A stretch of DNA of 64,000 nt, taken from positions 2,232,001-2,296,000 of the forward strand of contig CAWHVG010000005.1 in NCBI GenBank assembly GCA_963832725.1, written 5' to 3'. How positions within the stretch are numbered: position 1 is the first letter of the stretch; the number at the start of each line of letters is the position of its first letter. Below the pieces are notes generated by a model, which searched no databases, was not told where the DNA came from, and saw only the letters and a list, made by a program, of their open reading frames with translations. The stretch comes from JAEZBP01 sp963832725 (GTDB taxonomy: Bacteria; Myxococcota_A; Polyangia; Polyangiales; Sandaracinaceae). Positions 32,225 through 41,481 of this stretch are shown here, one piece after another. Position numbers and translations under genes: made by a program.

Positions 32225-32455
32225 GACACCAAGGCCGCTCGGACACCAAGGCCGCTCGGACACCAAGGCCGCTCGGACACCAAGGCCGCTCGGACACCAA
32301 GGCCGCTCGGACACCAAGGCCGCTCGGACACCAAGGCCGCTCGGACACCAAGGCCGCTCGGACACCAAGGCCGCTCGGACACCAAGGCCGCTCGGACACC
32401 AAGGCCGCTCGGACACCAAGGCCGCTCGGACACCAAGGCCGCTCGGACACCAAGG
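32225..32455. repeat. perfect 17-bp tandem repeat array
   Basis: Thirteen identical head-to-tail copies of GACACCAAGGCCGCTCG followed by ten bases of a fourteenth. There is no sequence variation inside the array, so it is recent or kept uniform. It lies about 120 bases upstream of the sigma-factor start. Seventeen is not a multiple of three, so all six frames stay open and give spurious 17-residue peptide repeats. Confidence 0.95.
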
Positions 32456-32705
32456 GGCGAGGCGATGCTCGCCGCGCGAGACCGGAGCGAAGCCGAGACC
32501 CGGAAAATCGGCCTCCGTTTTCGCCACCTGCGCGGAGCCAGGGCACGCGAACGGAAGCCGACGCCACCGATCCAGCGCGAGCCCTTCCCCCCATCGGCGT
32601 AGCCTCCCTCCTGACAAGCTGTGTCGGCGGGCGAGCGATTTCAACTGTGCGGACTAGCCCGGGTTATCCACGAGAACGTCCGATGATCCCGAAGGGGTCC
32701 GGTTT

Positions 32706-32770
32706 CACGAGCCTTTCCGGCGCCCGGAGGGATACAGGCGGTATTTCGTAGGGCGACGGGAAGGCTCGTG
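32706..32770. promoter_or_regulatory. long stem-loop in the sigma/DUF2267 intergenic region
   Basis: CACGAGCCTTTCC (32706-32718) pairs with GGGAAGGCTCGTG (32758-32770) at 12 or 13 positions around a 39-base loop. It sits about 110 bases before the DUF2267 start in a stretch of lower GC (TACAGGCGGTATTTCGTAG). It could be a small RNA, leader structure or operator. The remaining gap 32456-32878 shows no gene. Confidence 0.4.
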
Positions 32771-32878
32771 GAAGCACCAGGATTCGCGAGGGTGGGCGAG
32801 ATCGCGAATAATCTGGGCCGTCCACGATCGCAGACGTTCGGCGTGTGATTAGCTGCGTTGACAGGGAGACGGGAAGTC

Positions 32879-33301
32879 ATGAGCGCGAACGAACCATTCG
32901 AGACGACGCTGCAGAAAACGAATCTGTGGCTGGGCGACATCATGCGCCGCATGGGCTGGGACGACCGTCAACGCGCGTGGTCGGCCTTGCGCGCGGTGCT
33001 GCACGTGCTGCGCGACCGCCTCAGCGTGGAGGAGGCGACCGCGCTCGGAGCGCAGCTCCCACTGATGGTGCGAGGGGCGTACTACGAGGGCTGGAGGCCG
33101 AGCGGGAAACCTGCGCGTTTCCGAAAGCGCGACGACTTCCTCGATCGTGTGGCCGAGGAGCTCCGACGGCAAGATGGGGAAGAGCTCGACGAGGTGACCG
33201 CCGTCGTCCTCGACGTCATCGGCGAGCACATCTCGCCGGGCGAGGTGGGGCGCCTCGCGCGGGTCTTGCCGAAGCAGATCAGCGAGCTCTGGGCCGGCTG
33301 A
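32879..33301 (+). CDS. DUF2267-family protein
   Basis: 140 aa helical soluble protein matching the DUF2267 pattern: N-terminal FETTLQKTNLWLGDIMRRMGW, AWSALRAVLHVLRDRLSVEEA, LGAQLPLMVRGAYYEGWRP (the conserved Leu-Pro and YYEGW), and a C-terminal repeat GEVGRLARVLPKQISELW. Often linked to stress-response loci, but its function is not established. Start ATG at 32879 has AGGGAGA about ten bases upstream. It is divergent from the sigma-factor gene. Confidence 0.8.
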   Translation: MSANEPFETTLQKTNLWLGDIMRRMGWDDRQRAWSALRAVLHVLRDRLSVEEATALGAQLPLMVRGAYYEGWRPSGKPARFRKRDDFLDRVAEELRRQDGEELDEVTAVVLDVIGEHISPGEVGRLARVLPKQISELWAG

Positions 33302-33337
33302 GAATCGGTTCACTTCCGGTGAACGCGTGAGCCGCGG

Positions 33338-33380
33338 GCGTTCGTCCGGCCGGCCTCGTCCGACGACGGAAAACGAACGC
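33338..33380. terminator. weak hairpin between convergent genes
   Basis: GCGTTCGT (33338-33345) can pair with ACGAACGC (33373-33380) around a 27-base loop, between DUF2267 and the FHA gene. The loop is long, so support is modest. Confidence 0.3.
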
Positions 33381-33449
33381 GCCGCGAGCCCGGAGGCCCG
33401 CAGCGCGCGGTGATGCCAGCTTTCTCAGGGCTCTCAGAAGCTCGGGCCC

Positions 33450-35621
33450 TCAGAAGCTGGGGGACTGCCCGGTCGAGGAACCGCCCGAGAAGAGCTCGAC
33501 CACCTCGGGCCCGCTGCCGCCTCGTCGCACTTCGGCCAGCGACTCGACGCGCGGCTGCCCGTCGTTGCCGCGGCCGACCCGGACCAGCACCCCGACCGCC
33601 GAGGGCAGGATGTCGGAGACCGCGTCGGCGTTGGCGCCCGCGAGCCGGGCCAGCGCGCTCAGGTGGCGGAGGGCGTCGGAGCCCGCCGCGCTGTGCACGC
33701 CGAGCGTCGAGCCGGTGCGGGAGGCCACGGTCAGGAGCGCCGCGAGGGCTTCGGTCCCACGCACACCGTCGATCACGATGCGGTCGGCGCTCATCCGGCC
33801 GCCGCGGGTGATCGCCTCCTCCATGCTGGTCCCGCTCGCCGCCGCGAGGCGGGCGCCGTCGGAGCTCGCGAGGGCGAGGTTCGGGGTCGCCTCGATGGCC
33901 ACCACGCTCTCGCCGTCGGTGAGGTTGGCGATGGCGCTGACGAGCTGGCTCACGCCCGCGTCGCTAGGCCCGACGACCACCACGTTCTTGCGAGCGCGGC
34001 TGGCCCGGCGGAGCACGTCGAGCATCTCGTTGGTCAGCATCCCGCGGGAGGCGAGCTGCTCACCGCGCACCGCCGCCCGCGCCGTGCGGCGCAGCTCCAC
34101 GATCGGGCCGCCCACCGCGACCGGTGCCATCACGGCGCTGAAGTGGACTCCCCCCGGCAGCGTGCCTTCCTGGGTGGGCTTGCCACGGTCGTAGTAGCCG
34201 CCCGCGCTGGTGACCAGGCGGCCGACGATCACCGAGAGGGCCTCGGCCGAGGAGAAGCAGCTCTCGTGCGGTGCCAGGCCCTGACCGCAATCGACGGCGA
34301 CCGTGCCCGGGCCCTGCACCGTGACCTCGTGCACGGACTCGTCGCCGATCAGCGCGCCGAGCGCACCGAGGCCGACAAGCTCTTCCAGAGCCGCGGCGCC
34401 AATCTTCTGGCGATCGAAGCCCGGGCCGATCTTGGCTGCGTTGTCGAGGGCGCCGTCGACGGCGCGGCGGGCGCTGTCCCGGCGGGGATCACCCTCCGGC
34501 ACCGGCGCCGTGACCTCGTAGGGGTTGAAGTTGCTCGCCGCCTGACCGACCACGGCGGAGAGCGCGGCCTGGTCGCCCTTGGAAGGTCGCGCACCGGAGG
34601 GGGCCGCCGGTGCGGAGATCGGGGCCGGCGAGGACTGCTGCGGTACCGGCGCGGAGGGCGCCGGCTGCGGGGCAGGCGGCTGTGGGGCCGGGGCCGCCGG
34701 GGCCTGCGGCGCAGGCGGCTGGGGCGCAGGCGGCTGGGGAGCCGGAGCCTGGGGCGCGGGCGGCTGGGGAGCCGGAGCCAGGGGCGCAGGCGGCTGCGGG
34801 GCAGGCGGCACCGGCGCCGGCGCGCTCGACGACACGATGCGCGGGGAGGGGCTCGCGGCCTCGTGACCCGCCGGCTCTTCGTCGAGGGGGAAACGCTCGG
34901 CCGCGCCTCCAATCGGCATGGGGGCTGGCGCGGGAGCCGGCGGCATGGGGGCCGGAGCCTGAGGCGCGCTCGGCATCGGCGGCGCCGAGTGCTGCGGCGG
35001 CGGCGCGTGTTGCGGCATCGACGGCGAGTGCTGCATCGACGGCGGCGGCCCGGCGGGCGCCGCAGGAACCGGCGCCGGAGACATGTGTGCCGGTGACGGT
35101 GCGGCGGGAGCCGGCATCGGTGCCGGGCCCGGCCGGGGCGGCAAGGGCGGCGGCGCCGAGGGCCGGCTGGGCGGCCCGGGCGGCGGTCCGGGCGGTGCGC
35201 CGACCGACGGAGGCGGGCCCATGGGAGGCGGACCTGCCGGCGGCGGCCCGGGCGGTGCGCCCATGGGGGGCGGTCCACCCGGAGCGGGAGAGGCCTGCGC
35301 CTCGAAGCCACCCGCGCCTGCACCGGCGCCCGCTGCCTCCTCGAGGGTGAGGATGAAGTCGCCGATGTAGATCTTGTCGCCGCCCTTCACCACCAGCGGC
35401 GACGTGATCTTGCGCCCGTTGACGTACGTCCCGTTGGTGCTCTTCAGGTCGACGACGATGAAGCGGTTGTCCTTCAGGACGATGCGCGAGTGCCTCTTGG
35501 AGACGTTGCCCTTGGGCAGGATGATGTCGTTGCCCTGGACGCGGCCGATGGTGACTTCGTTCTTGTCGAAGTCCAACCGCCGCTGGGCGCCACCCTTCTC
35601 CGTGATGACAACTGCGAACAT
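33450..35621 (-). CDS. FHA domain / Pro-rich linker / CpaF-like ATPase fusion with degenerate P-loop
   Basis: 723 aa. Residues 15-90 form an FHA phosphothreonine-binding domain (GRVQGNDIILPKGNVSKRHS, STNGTYVNGRKI). Residues 100-370 are a Pro/Ala/Gly-rich, probably disordered linker. Residues about 380-710 resemble the CpaF/TadA secretion ATPases (MTNEMLDVLRRASRARKNVVV, RGGRMSADRIVIDGVRGTEA, HSAAGSDALRHLSALARL). The Walker A position reads GPSDAGVSQLV, without the Gly-Lys-Ser/Thr, so nucleotide binding is probably lost or altered. The role would be phospho-dependent scaffolding or regulation of a Tad-type or similar machine (inference). ATG at 35621 has GAGGAG five bases upstream. Confidence 0.75.
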   Translation of the reverse strand: MFAVVITEKGGAQRRLDFDKNEVTIGRVQGNDIILPKGNVSKRHSRIVLKDNRFIVVDLKSTNGTYVNGRKITSPLVVKGGDKIYIGDFILTLEEAAGAGAGAGGFEAQASPAPGGPPPMGAPPGPPPAGPPPMGPPPSVGAPPGPPPGPPSRPSAPPPLPPRPGPAPMPAPAAPSPAHMSPAPVPAAPAGPPPSMQHSPSMPQHAPPPQHSAPPMPSAPQAPAPMPPAPAPAPMPIGGAAERFPLDEEPAGHEAASPSPRIVSSSAPAPVPPAPQPPAPLAPAPQPPAPQAPAPQPPAPQPPAPQAPAAPAPQPPAPQPAPSAPVPQQSSPAPISAPAAPSGARPSKGDQAALSAVVGQAASNFNPYEVTAPVPEGDPRRDSARRAVDGALDNAAKIGPGFDRQKIGAAALEELVGLGALGALIGDESVHEVTVQGPGTVAVDCGQGLAPHESCFSSAEALSVIVGRLVTSAGGYYDRGKPTQEGTLPGGVHFSAVMAPVAVGGPIVELRRTARAAVRGEQLASRGMLTNEMLDVLRRASRARKNVVVVGPSDAGVSQLVSAIANLTDGESVVAIEATPNLALASSDGARLAAASGTSMEEAITRGGRMSADRIVIDGVRGTEALAALLTVASRTGSTLGVHSAAGSDALRHLSALARLAGANADAVSDILPSAVGVLVRVGRGNDGQPRVESLAEVRRGGSGPEVVELFSGGSSTGQSPSF

Positions 35622-35961
35622 GGGCTCCTCTGCCGCCAGAGATGTGTGAGGAGCGCGCGAAGCGGTGCGCGCAGACCGTGCGCGACCGACCGGACGCCTC
35701 GAGCGGGCGCGTCCGGATCGTCTCCTCGGGGCTCGTATTGAACGTGCCCGGAGGCGCTGTCGTCAAGGACCAAAGGACCGAAGTCGCTCGCTTCGGCCCG
35801 ATGCGCGGATCTGCTACCCGCGCGCGGGCCGACCTGGGCTCCGCCTGGCGTCCTCCAAGTCGGCGGCCGGACCGAGCCCTGCCCATGCGAGGCGGGAGGG
35901 CAGCTGGCGGAGAGACCGTCCGCGCGCTCGGTCATCGTCCGCCCCGCCACGCTGCGCCCTC
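35622..35961. other. intergenic gap with one hairpin
   Basis: 340 bases between two leftward genes. CCGGACGC (35690-35697) and GCGTCCGG (35709-35716) form an 8-bp hairpin about 70 bases before the FHA gene start, possibly an operator or leader structure. No gene recognised. Confidence 0.4.
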
Positions 35962-36678
35962 TCACCGCGAGGCGTCGCCCTTCGAGCGGGTCGCCGCCGC
36001 TTCGCTCGCGTCGACGACGTCCTCCTCTTCCGCGCTCACCCTCGCTCTCACCACCGGCTCTTCGAGCGCCTCTCGCGCGAGGGCCTCCAGCTCCTCAATC
36101 AGCCGGAAGAGCTGGCGCTCGCGGGTTTTGCCGAGGGCGGCGAACGTGGTGCGCGCGACGCTGTAGGTCAGACCGGCCCACAGGAGCGAAAGGGCCGCGC
36201 CGAAGGGCAAGAAGAGCCCCGTCTCGGCCGCGATGGCCAGGATGACCACGACGCCCCCGGCCCCCGCGCCGCCCACCACGCCGCCGAAGAGACCGCCTGC
36301 GAGGCTGCCCAGCTTCTCCTCGACCCGGATCCGCGTCGTGCCGTCGCCTCGGATGATGAACACCTGCGCGCGCCGTCCCGCCTCGGCGTCGGTGCGCCAG
36401 GCGGCGGTCCTTCCCACGTCCTCGCGGCGGCCCATCTGTCCGAACGTCAGCCGCAGCACCTCGACCAGCTGCTCGAGCGCCTCGTCGGGCAGCTCGCCCG
36501 AGAGCGTCCGCTCGAGCACGACGCGGCTCGGCGCGCCGAGGAAGACGCTCGGCTCGGCGAGCTCCCCGTCGCCGCCGCGCCTCAGCCGTGCAATCTCCCG
36601 CCGCGCGTCGGCCAGCTCCCGCTCGAGCTGCTCGATGCGCGCCGCCAGCGCCTCCCGCTCGTCCCGATATGCGCTCAT
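35962..36678 (-). CDS. coiled-coil membrane protein, 238 aa
   Basis: N-terminal coiled coil (MSAYRDEREALAARIEQLER onward, to about residue 40), a soluble middle (about 45-125, with PSVFLGAPSRVVLERTL and AQVFIIRGDGTTRIRVEEKL), two closely spaced Gly/Ala-rich membrane helices (about 130-185) and a charged C-terminal helix. The N-terminus resembles that of the membrane protein at 49740 (RDDREAL start followed by a coiled coil). The ATG at 36678 is preferred to an upstream one because sequence before it is Arg-rich and not protein-like. Function unknown. Confidence 0.6.
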   Translation of the reverse strand: MSAYRDEREALAARIEQLERELADARREIARLRRGGDGELAEPSVFLGAPSRVVLERTLSGELPDEALEQLVEVLRLTFGQMGRREDVGRTAAWRTDAEAGRRAQVFIIRGDGTTRIRVEEKLGSLAGGLFGGVVGGAGAGGVVVILAIAAETGLFLPFGAALSLLWAGLTYSVARTTFAALGKTRERQLFRLIEELEALAREALEEPVVRARVSAEEEDVVDASEAAATRSKGDASR

Positions 36679-36937
36679 CCGAGCCCGAAGTCTGGTTCGA
36701 TTCGGAGCTGAGAGCACCACGGGGCGACGCCGCCCGCTCAATCGGGACAGGCGAAGGCGAGCACACTCACGACGCAGCACGGCGAGAGAGCACGTCGACC
36801 CGCCAGGACGGTCCGGGCGACGTCGACGATGCTCCTCCTCCCCTCCTCGTCATCGTGACCAGCGATGCGGCTGCGTGTAGTCGCGGTCGAGAAGTACGAC
36901 GCCTTTCACGGTCGTGGCTCGCGCCGGGCCGTCGCGG

Positions 36938-37964
36938 CTACTCCTGCGGCGCGCGGTCGCGGTTCTGGAACTCCACCATCCAGCCCGGGTACTCCGGCGG
37001 GAGCGCGCTGACCTCGTCGAGCGCAGCCATCTCCTCGTCGCTCAGCTTCAGGTCGGCCGAGGCGAGGTTGTCGGCGAGCTGCGCGTCGGTGCGGGCGCCG
37101 ATGATGACGCTGGTGACGAAGGGCTTGTGCAGCAGATACGCGAGCGCGACCTGCGGGATGGACGCGTCGTGCGCTTCGGCGACCCTCCGCATCGCGTCCA
37201 CGCAATCGAACGCGCGAGCGCGGTTCACCGGCGGGAAGTCGAACTGGGTGCGGCGCGCGCCCTCCGGCCCCTCGCTGTTGCGCGTGAACTTGCCGGTCAA
37301 GAGCCCCCCGCCAGCGGCGACCAGGGCAGGATGCCGAGCCCTTCCTCCTGCGCGAGCGGCGCGATCTCCCGCTCGATGTCGCGGCCGGCGATGGTGTAGT
37401 ACATCTGCGCCGACACGAAGCGCGGCAGGCCCAACCGATCCGAGATGGCCAGCGCCTTCATCGCCTTGTACGCCGGCAGGTTGCAGAAGCCGATGTAGCG
37501 GGCCTTGCCGGCGCGCACGACGTCGGCCAGCGCCCCGAGCGTCTCCTCCATCGGCGTCTCCGGGTCGACGCCGTGGATCTGGTAGAGGTCGACGTAGTCC
37601 ATCTGCAGCCGCTCGAGGCTGGCGTCGATCGAGTCGAGGATGTGCTTGCGGGAGAGGCCGACGTCGTTGGGTCCTTCGCCGACCCGGCCGCGCACCTTGG
37701 TGGCGATCACCAGCTCCTCGCGGCGGAAGCTCCCGCGCGCGGATGGCCTGGCCGAGCAGCTTCTCGGACTCGCCCTCGTGGTAGACGTTCGCGGTGTCGA
37801 TGAAGTTGACGCCGGCGTCGACCGCCATCTTCAGCTGACGGCGTGACGGCCTCGACTCCGAGGTCGCCGATGACCTTCCAGAAGCCCTTGCCGCCGTAGG
37901 TCATGGTGCCGAGGCAGAGCTCGGAGACCTGTAGGCCGGTGTTCCCGAGGCGCTTCATTCGCAT
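36938..37964 (-). CDS. aldo/keto reductase (three frameshifts)
   Basis: About 340-aa NADPH-dependent reductase of the YajO/Tas-like group. The TIM-barrel landmarks are present but spread over frames: RMKRLGNTGLQVSELCLGTM at the start, FIDTANVYHEGESEKLLG (catalytic Asp and Tyr), VIATKV (Lys), VDLYQIHG (His), then TSVIIGARTDAQLADNLAS (cofactor phosphate site). Breaks lie near 37845 (extra C in ACGCCGTCAG), near 37730 and in a run of G at about 37305. Each is repaired by one base, so these are probably sequencing errors. ATG at 37964 has AAGGAGG nine bases upstream. Substrate unknown. Confidence 0.75.
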
Positions 37965-38133
37965 CGCATTCCTCCTTCTGTGAGCGGGCACTCTCGGGTC
38001 GATGACGCTCGGGCGCAAGGGTCCCCGCCTGGCATGCCGTCGGAGAAGGGTGCGCGGACCGTTGATCGCCTCTCGGCGCGGCTCCAAGCTGAAAGCCCTG
38101 ATCGAGTCACGCCGCTCGCAACCGGAGGTGTCG

Positions 38134-39828
38134 ATGAGCCGACTGAGCCAGAGCTACGTGTGCGGGACGAGCAACGAGCCGCTCCGCTACCAGACGGTCG
38201 GACAGGCCTTCGACGAGACCGTCGCGCGCTTCGGCGATCGGGAAGCGCTGGTGGTGCGCCACCAGGACGTGCGCTGGAGCTACCGCGAGCTCTCGCGCCG
38301 GGTCGACGAGGTCTCCGCCGGCCTCCTCGCGATGGGCCTCTCGCCCGGCGACCGCGTCGGCATCTGGTCACCCAACTGCAGCGAGTGGGTGATCACGCAG
38401 CTCGCCACGGCCAAGGCCGGGCTGATCCTCGTCAACATCAACCCGGCCTATCGGACGGCCGAGCTCGAGTACGCGCTGAACCTGGTGAAGTGCCGGGCGC
38501 TGATCACCGCCGACCGTTTCAAGAGCAGCGACTACCTCGGGATGCTCCACGAGCTGGCGCCGGAGCTCGCGCATTGCTCGCCCGGTCAGCTCGAGGCCGA
38601 GCGGCTACCCGCGCTGGAAGCCGTGATCCACCTCGGCGACGAGACGACGCACGGGATGCTGAGCTTCGACGACATCGCGCACGCGGCGACCGACGCCGAG
38701 CGGAAGCGCGTGCGCGAGCTGGCGGCCGAGCTCCGGCCGGACGACGCCATCAACATCCAGTTCACCAGCGGCACCACGGGCTACCCCAAGGGCGCCACGC
38801 TCAGCCACTTCAACATCGTCAACAACGGCTTCTTCGTCGGCGAGGCGATGAAGCTCGGCGAGGAGGACCGCCTCTGCATCCCCGTGCCGCTCTACCACTG
38901 CTTCGGCATGGTGCTCGGCAACCTCGCCGCCATCACCCACGGCGCGGCCATCGTCTACCCGAGCGAGGCGTTCGAGCCGCGCGCGGTGCTCGAGACGGTG
39001 CAGGCCGAGAAGTGCACGGCCCTGCACGGCGTGCCCACGATGTTCGTCGCCGAGCTGGCGCACCCGGACTTCGCGAGCTTCGACCTCTCCTCGCTGCGGA
39101 CCGGGATCATGGCCGGCTCGCCCTGCCCCATCGAGGTGATGAAGAAGGTGATCGACCGCATGCACATGGCGGAGGTCACCATCGCCTACGGGATGACCGA
39201 GACCAGCCCGGTCAGCTTTCAGAGCGGCACCGACGATCCGCTGGAGCACCGGGTGTCGACAGTCGGCCGCATCCACCCTCACGTCGAGGTGAAGATCGTG
39301 GATCTGGACGGCCGTGTGGTGCCGCCGGGCGAGACGGGCGAGCTCTGCACCCGCGGCTACTCGGTGATGCGCGGCTACTGGGACGACGAAGCGCGCACTC
39401 GCGAGGCCATCGACGAAGGCCGCTGGATGCACACCGGCGACCTCGCGACGATCGACGAGCAGGGCTACTGCAACATCGTCGGCCGCCTCAAGGACATGGT
39501 CATCCGCGGCGGCGAGAACATCTACCCGCGCGAGATCGAGGAGTTCCTCTACCGCCACCCGAGCGTACAAGGCGCGCAGGTCTTCGGCGTGCCGGACGCC
39601 AAGTACGGCGAGGAGCTCTGCGCGTGGATCCAGCTCCGCGAGGGAGAGCCGGTCACGGACGAGGCGATCCGCGACTTCTGCCGCGGCCAGATCGCCCACT
39701 ACAAGATCCCCCGCTACGTCCGCTTCGTGACCGAGTTCCCGATGACCGTGACCGGCAAGATGCAGAAGTTCGTGATGCGCGAGCGGATGATCCACGAGCT
39801 TGGGCTGAGCGAGGACGAAACGGCGTAG
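38134..39828 (+). CDS. acyl-CoA synthetase (AMP-forming), fatty-acid type
   Basis: 564 aa, intact. ANL-superfamily adenylating enzyme activating a carboxylic acid with ATP and CoA. Motifs: P-loop FTSGTTGYPKGATL, A5 YGMTETSP, A7 MHTGDLATID, A8 GRLKDMVIRGGENIYP, and the catalytic Lys in MTVTGKMQK. The overall sequence resembles medium/long-chain enzymes with the LYHCFGMVLG segment. The start at 38134 has GGAGGTG just upstream; an earlier in-frame start adds only a basic non-family extension. It ends 15 bases from the convergent RCC1 gene. May serve fatty-acid or aromatic-acid degradation. Confidence 0.9.
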   Translation: MSRLSQSYVCGTSNEPLRYQTVGQAFDETVARFGDREALVVRHQDVRWSYRELSRRVDEVSAGLLAMGLSPGDRVGIWSPNCSEWVITQLATAKAGLILVNINPAYRTAELEYALNLVKCRALITADRFKSSDYLGMLHELAPELAHCSPGQLEAERLPALEAVIHLGDETTHGMLSFDDIAHAATDAERKRVRELAAELRPDDAINIQFTSGTTGYPKGATLSHFNIVNNGFFVGEAMKLGEEDRLCIPVPLYHCFGMVLGNLAAITHGAAIVYPSEAFEPRAVLETVQAEKCTALHGVPTMFVAELAHPDFASFDLSSLRTGIMAGSPCPIEVMKKVIDRMHMAEVTIAYGMTETSPVSFQSGTDDPLEHRVSTVGRIHPHVEVKIVDLDGRVVPPGETGELCTRGYSVMRGYWDDEARTREAIDEGRWMHTGDLATIDEQGYCNIVGRLKDMVIRGGENIYPREIEEFLYRHPSVQGAQVFGVPDAKYGEELCAWIQLREGEPVTDEAIRDFCRGQIAHYKIPRYVRFVTEFPMTVTGKMQKFVMRERMIHELGLSEDETA

Positions 39829-39843
39829 CGCGCTCCGTCGCGC

Positions 39844-41481
39844 TCACTGCCATCGGATCGGATAGGGGGTGTCGCGGTCGGCGTGACCGCGCCCGTCTCC
39901 GAGCTGCCCGTTGTAGTCGTCGCCCCAGCAGCGCAGGTCGGCGCCGCCGAACCAGACGCAACAGTTGCCCAGGCCGCAGAAGAGCCGCTGCGAGCCGACC
40001 GTGGAGGGGATCGCTCGGGGCGTCGTCGCCGGGCTCGGCGCCAAGGGGCCGGTCACGCCATTTGCGCTGTCGCCCCAGCAGTACACGCGGCCGCTCGAGA
40101 CGCGCGCGCAGGTCCCGAAGCCGTAGAGCGCGAGCTCGACCGCGGGCTCGGGCAGCTCCACCGTGGTCGGTCCGTCGAGCCCGAAGCCCGAGTCGACGGT
40201 TCCGTCGCCGAGCTGGCCGCTGCCGTTTCGGCCGAAGCAGGACACCGCGCCGTCCAGGATTGCGCAGGCGTGCCCGCCGCCGACGTCGATGTCGGTCGCG
40301 CCGAACCACTCGGCGCGCTCGGGCGGCCACCCGCCGACGTTGCCGAACCTGCTGCAGTGCACCTCGCCGCCCTCGCGACGCACGCAGACGGCGGAGCCAC
40401 CGACCTCGAGCTCGACGACGTCGTCGAGGCTCCCCCAGCGCACCGGCACGGTCACGGGATCGAGGCCGGGCGACTCCACGATCCCCTCGTCGGCCCGGCC
40501 CCAGCAGTAGACCGTTCGATCGGAGAGGAGCGCACACGTCGCGTCGTCCCCGGCGGCGACGCGGCTGACGACCCCGCTCGTCGGGACCCGGCCGGCATTG
40601 CGATACGCGAACGCGGTGGTGCCGTTGCCGAGCTGGCCGTACTCGTCGTCTCCCCAGCAGTACGCGCGACCGCCGGCCACTGCGCAGGAGTAGTTCACAC
40701 CGGCAGAGATCTGCGTGATCCCGGTGATCGGATAGCGAGCCGCCGGCTGGGAGCGGGTGACGCACTCGCCGTCGCCGAGCTGGCAGCTCGCGTCGTAGCC
40801 CCAGGACCACATCACGCCGCTCGTCATGCGCACGAGCATGTGCGACCCACCGATGCTCACGTCGTCGATCGCTTCGCACGCCCCGTTCATGCATTGGAGC
40901 GTGCACGCGGTTCCGCACGCGCCGCAGTTGGCGGCGTCGGTGGAACCGTCGACGCATGTGCCGTCGCACTCGATCCCGCCGGCGCCCGGACAGACGCACG
41001 CGCCCGCCGTGCAGGTCGCCTCGGCGGGGCACGCGTGACCGCAGGCGCCGCAGTCGTCGTGGGCGGAGGTGAGATTCACGCACGCTCCGCCGCACACGGT
41101 CTGGCTCGCATCCGTGCAACGACAGAAGCCTCGCTCACATTGGGCGCCCATCCCACAGGCGAGCCCGCACGAGCCGCAGCTGCGCGCGTCGTTCTGGAGA
41201 TCGACGCACGTCGAGCCGCAGCGGGTGACCCCCGCGTCGCACACGCACGAACCGGCCTGACAGTGCGCGTTGGCGCCGCAGTCGGGCACACAGGAGCCCG
41301 AGGGCGGCTGACATCGACCGTCGCGGCAGCTCAACGTCGCCGGGCACGCGTTGCCGCACGCGCCGCAGTGCGCGTTGGAGGTGGCGGTGTCGACGCACTG
41401 TCCGTCGCACTTGCTCGTCCCCGGCGCGCAGAGGCAGGCGCCGAGGAGGAGCGAGCTCAGCGCGCCGAGGATCCACCTCAC
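39844..41481 (-). CDS. RCC1-repeat lipoprotein with Cys-rich N-terminal modules
   Basis: 545 aa, last gene of a four-gene operon. Lipobox LLLGACLCAPG. Residues 25-210 contain five Cys-rich modules (CGACGNACP, CGSCGLACGMG, CGACGHACP, CGACGTAC). Residues 215-545 form seven RCC1-type repeats, for example MWSWGYDASCQLGDG, YCWGDDEYGQLGNGT and RCWGDDYNGQLGDGRG, predicting a beta-propeller. It probably binds protein or ligand at the outer surface. The GTG start (41481, or 41484) overlaps the TGA of the protease gene as GTGA. No enzymatic motif. Confidence 0.8.
   Translation of the reverse strand: MRWILGALSSLLLGACLCAPGTSKCDGQCVDTATSNAHCGACGNACPATLSCRDGRCQPPSGSCVPDCGANAHCQAGSCVCDAGVTRCGSTCVDLQNDARSCGSCGLACGMGAQCERGFCRCTDASQTVCGGACVNLTSAHDDCGACGHACPAEATCTAGACVCPGAGGIECDGTCVDGSTDAANCGACGTACTLQCMNGACEAIDDVSIGGSHMLVRMTSGVMWSWGYDASCQLGDGECVTRSQPAARYPITGITQISAGVNYSCAVAGGRAYCWGDDEYGQLGNGTTAFAYRNAGRVPTSGVVSRVAAGDDATCALLSDRTVYCWGRADEGIVESPGLDPVTVPVRWGSLDDVVELEVGGSAVCVRREGGEVHCSRFGNVGGWPPERAEWFGATDIDVGGGHACAILDGAVSCFGRNGSGQLGDGTVDSGFGLDGPTTVELPEPAVELALYGFGTCARVSSGRVYCWGDSANGVTGPLAPSPATTPRAIPSTVGSQRLFCGLGNCCVWFGGADLRCWGDDYNGQLGDGRGHADRDTPYPIRWQ

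Noticed and set aside
32166..32644. Repeated 17-residue peptides (both strands) across the 17-bp array, and an N-terminal extension of the sigma factor through it
   Set aside because: Follows from the stop-free 17-bp unit; the sigma factor's recognisable sequence starts downstream.
34579..35370. Gly/Ala-rich rightward open frames (silk-like)
   Set aside because: Antisense of the Pro/Ala-rich linker of the FHA/CpaF protein.
36938..37964. Aldo/keto reductase as a true pseudogene
   Set aside because: Each break is a single-base change near homopolymers or repeats, and all catalytic residues are intact; sequencing error is more likely.
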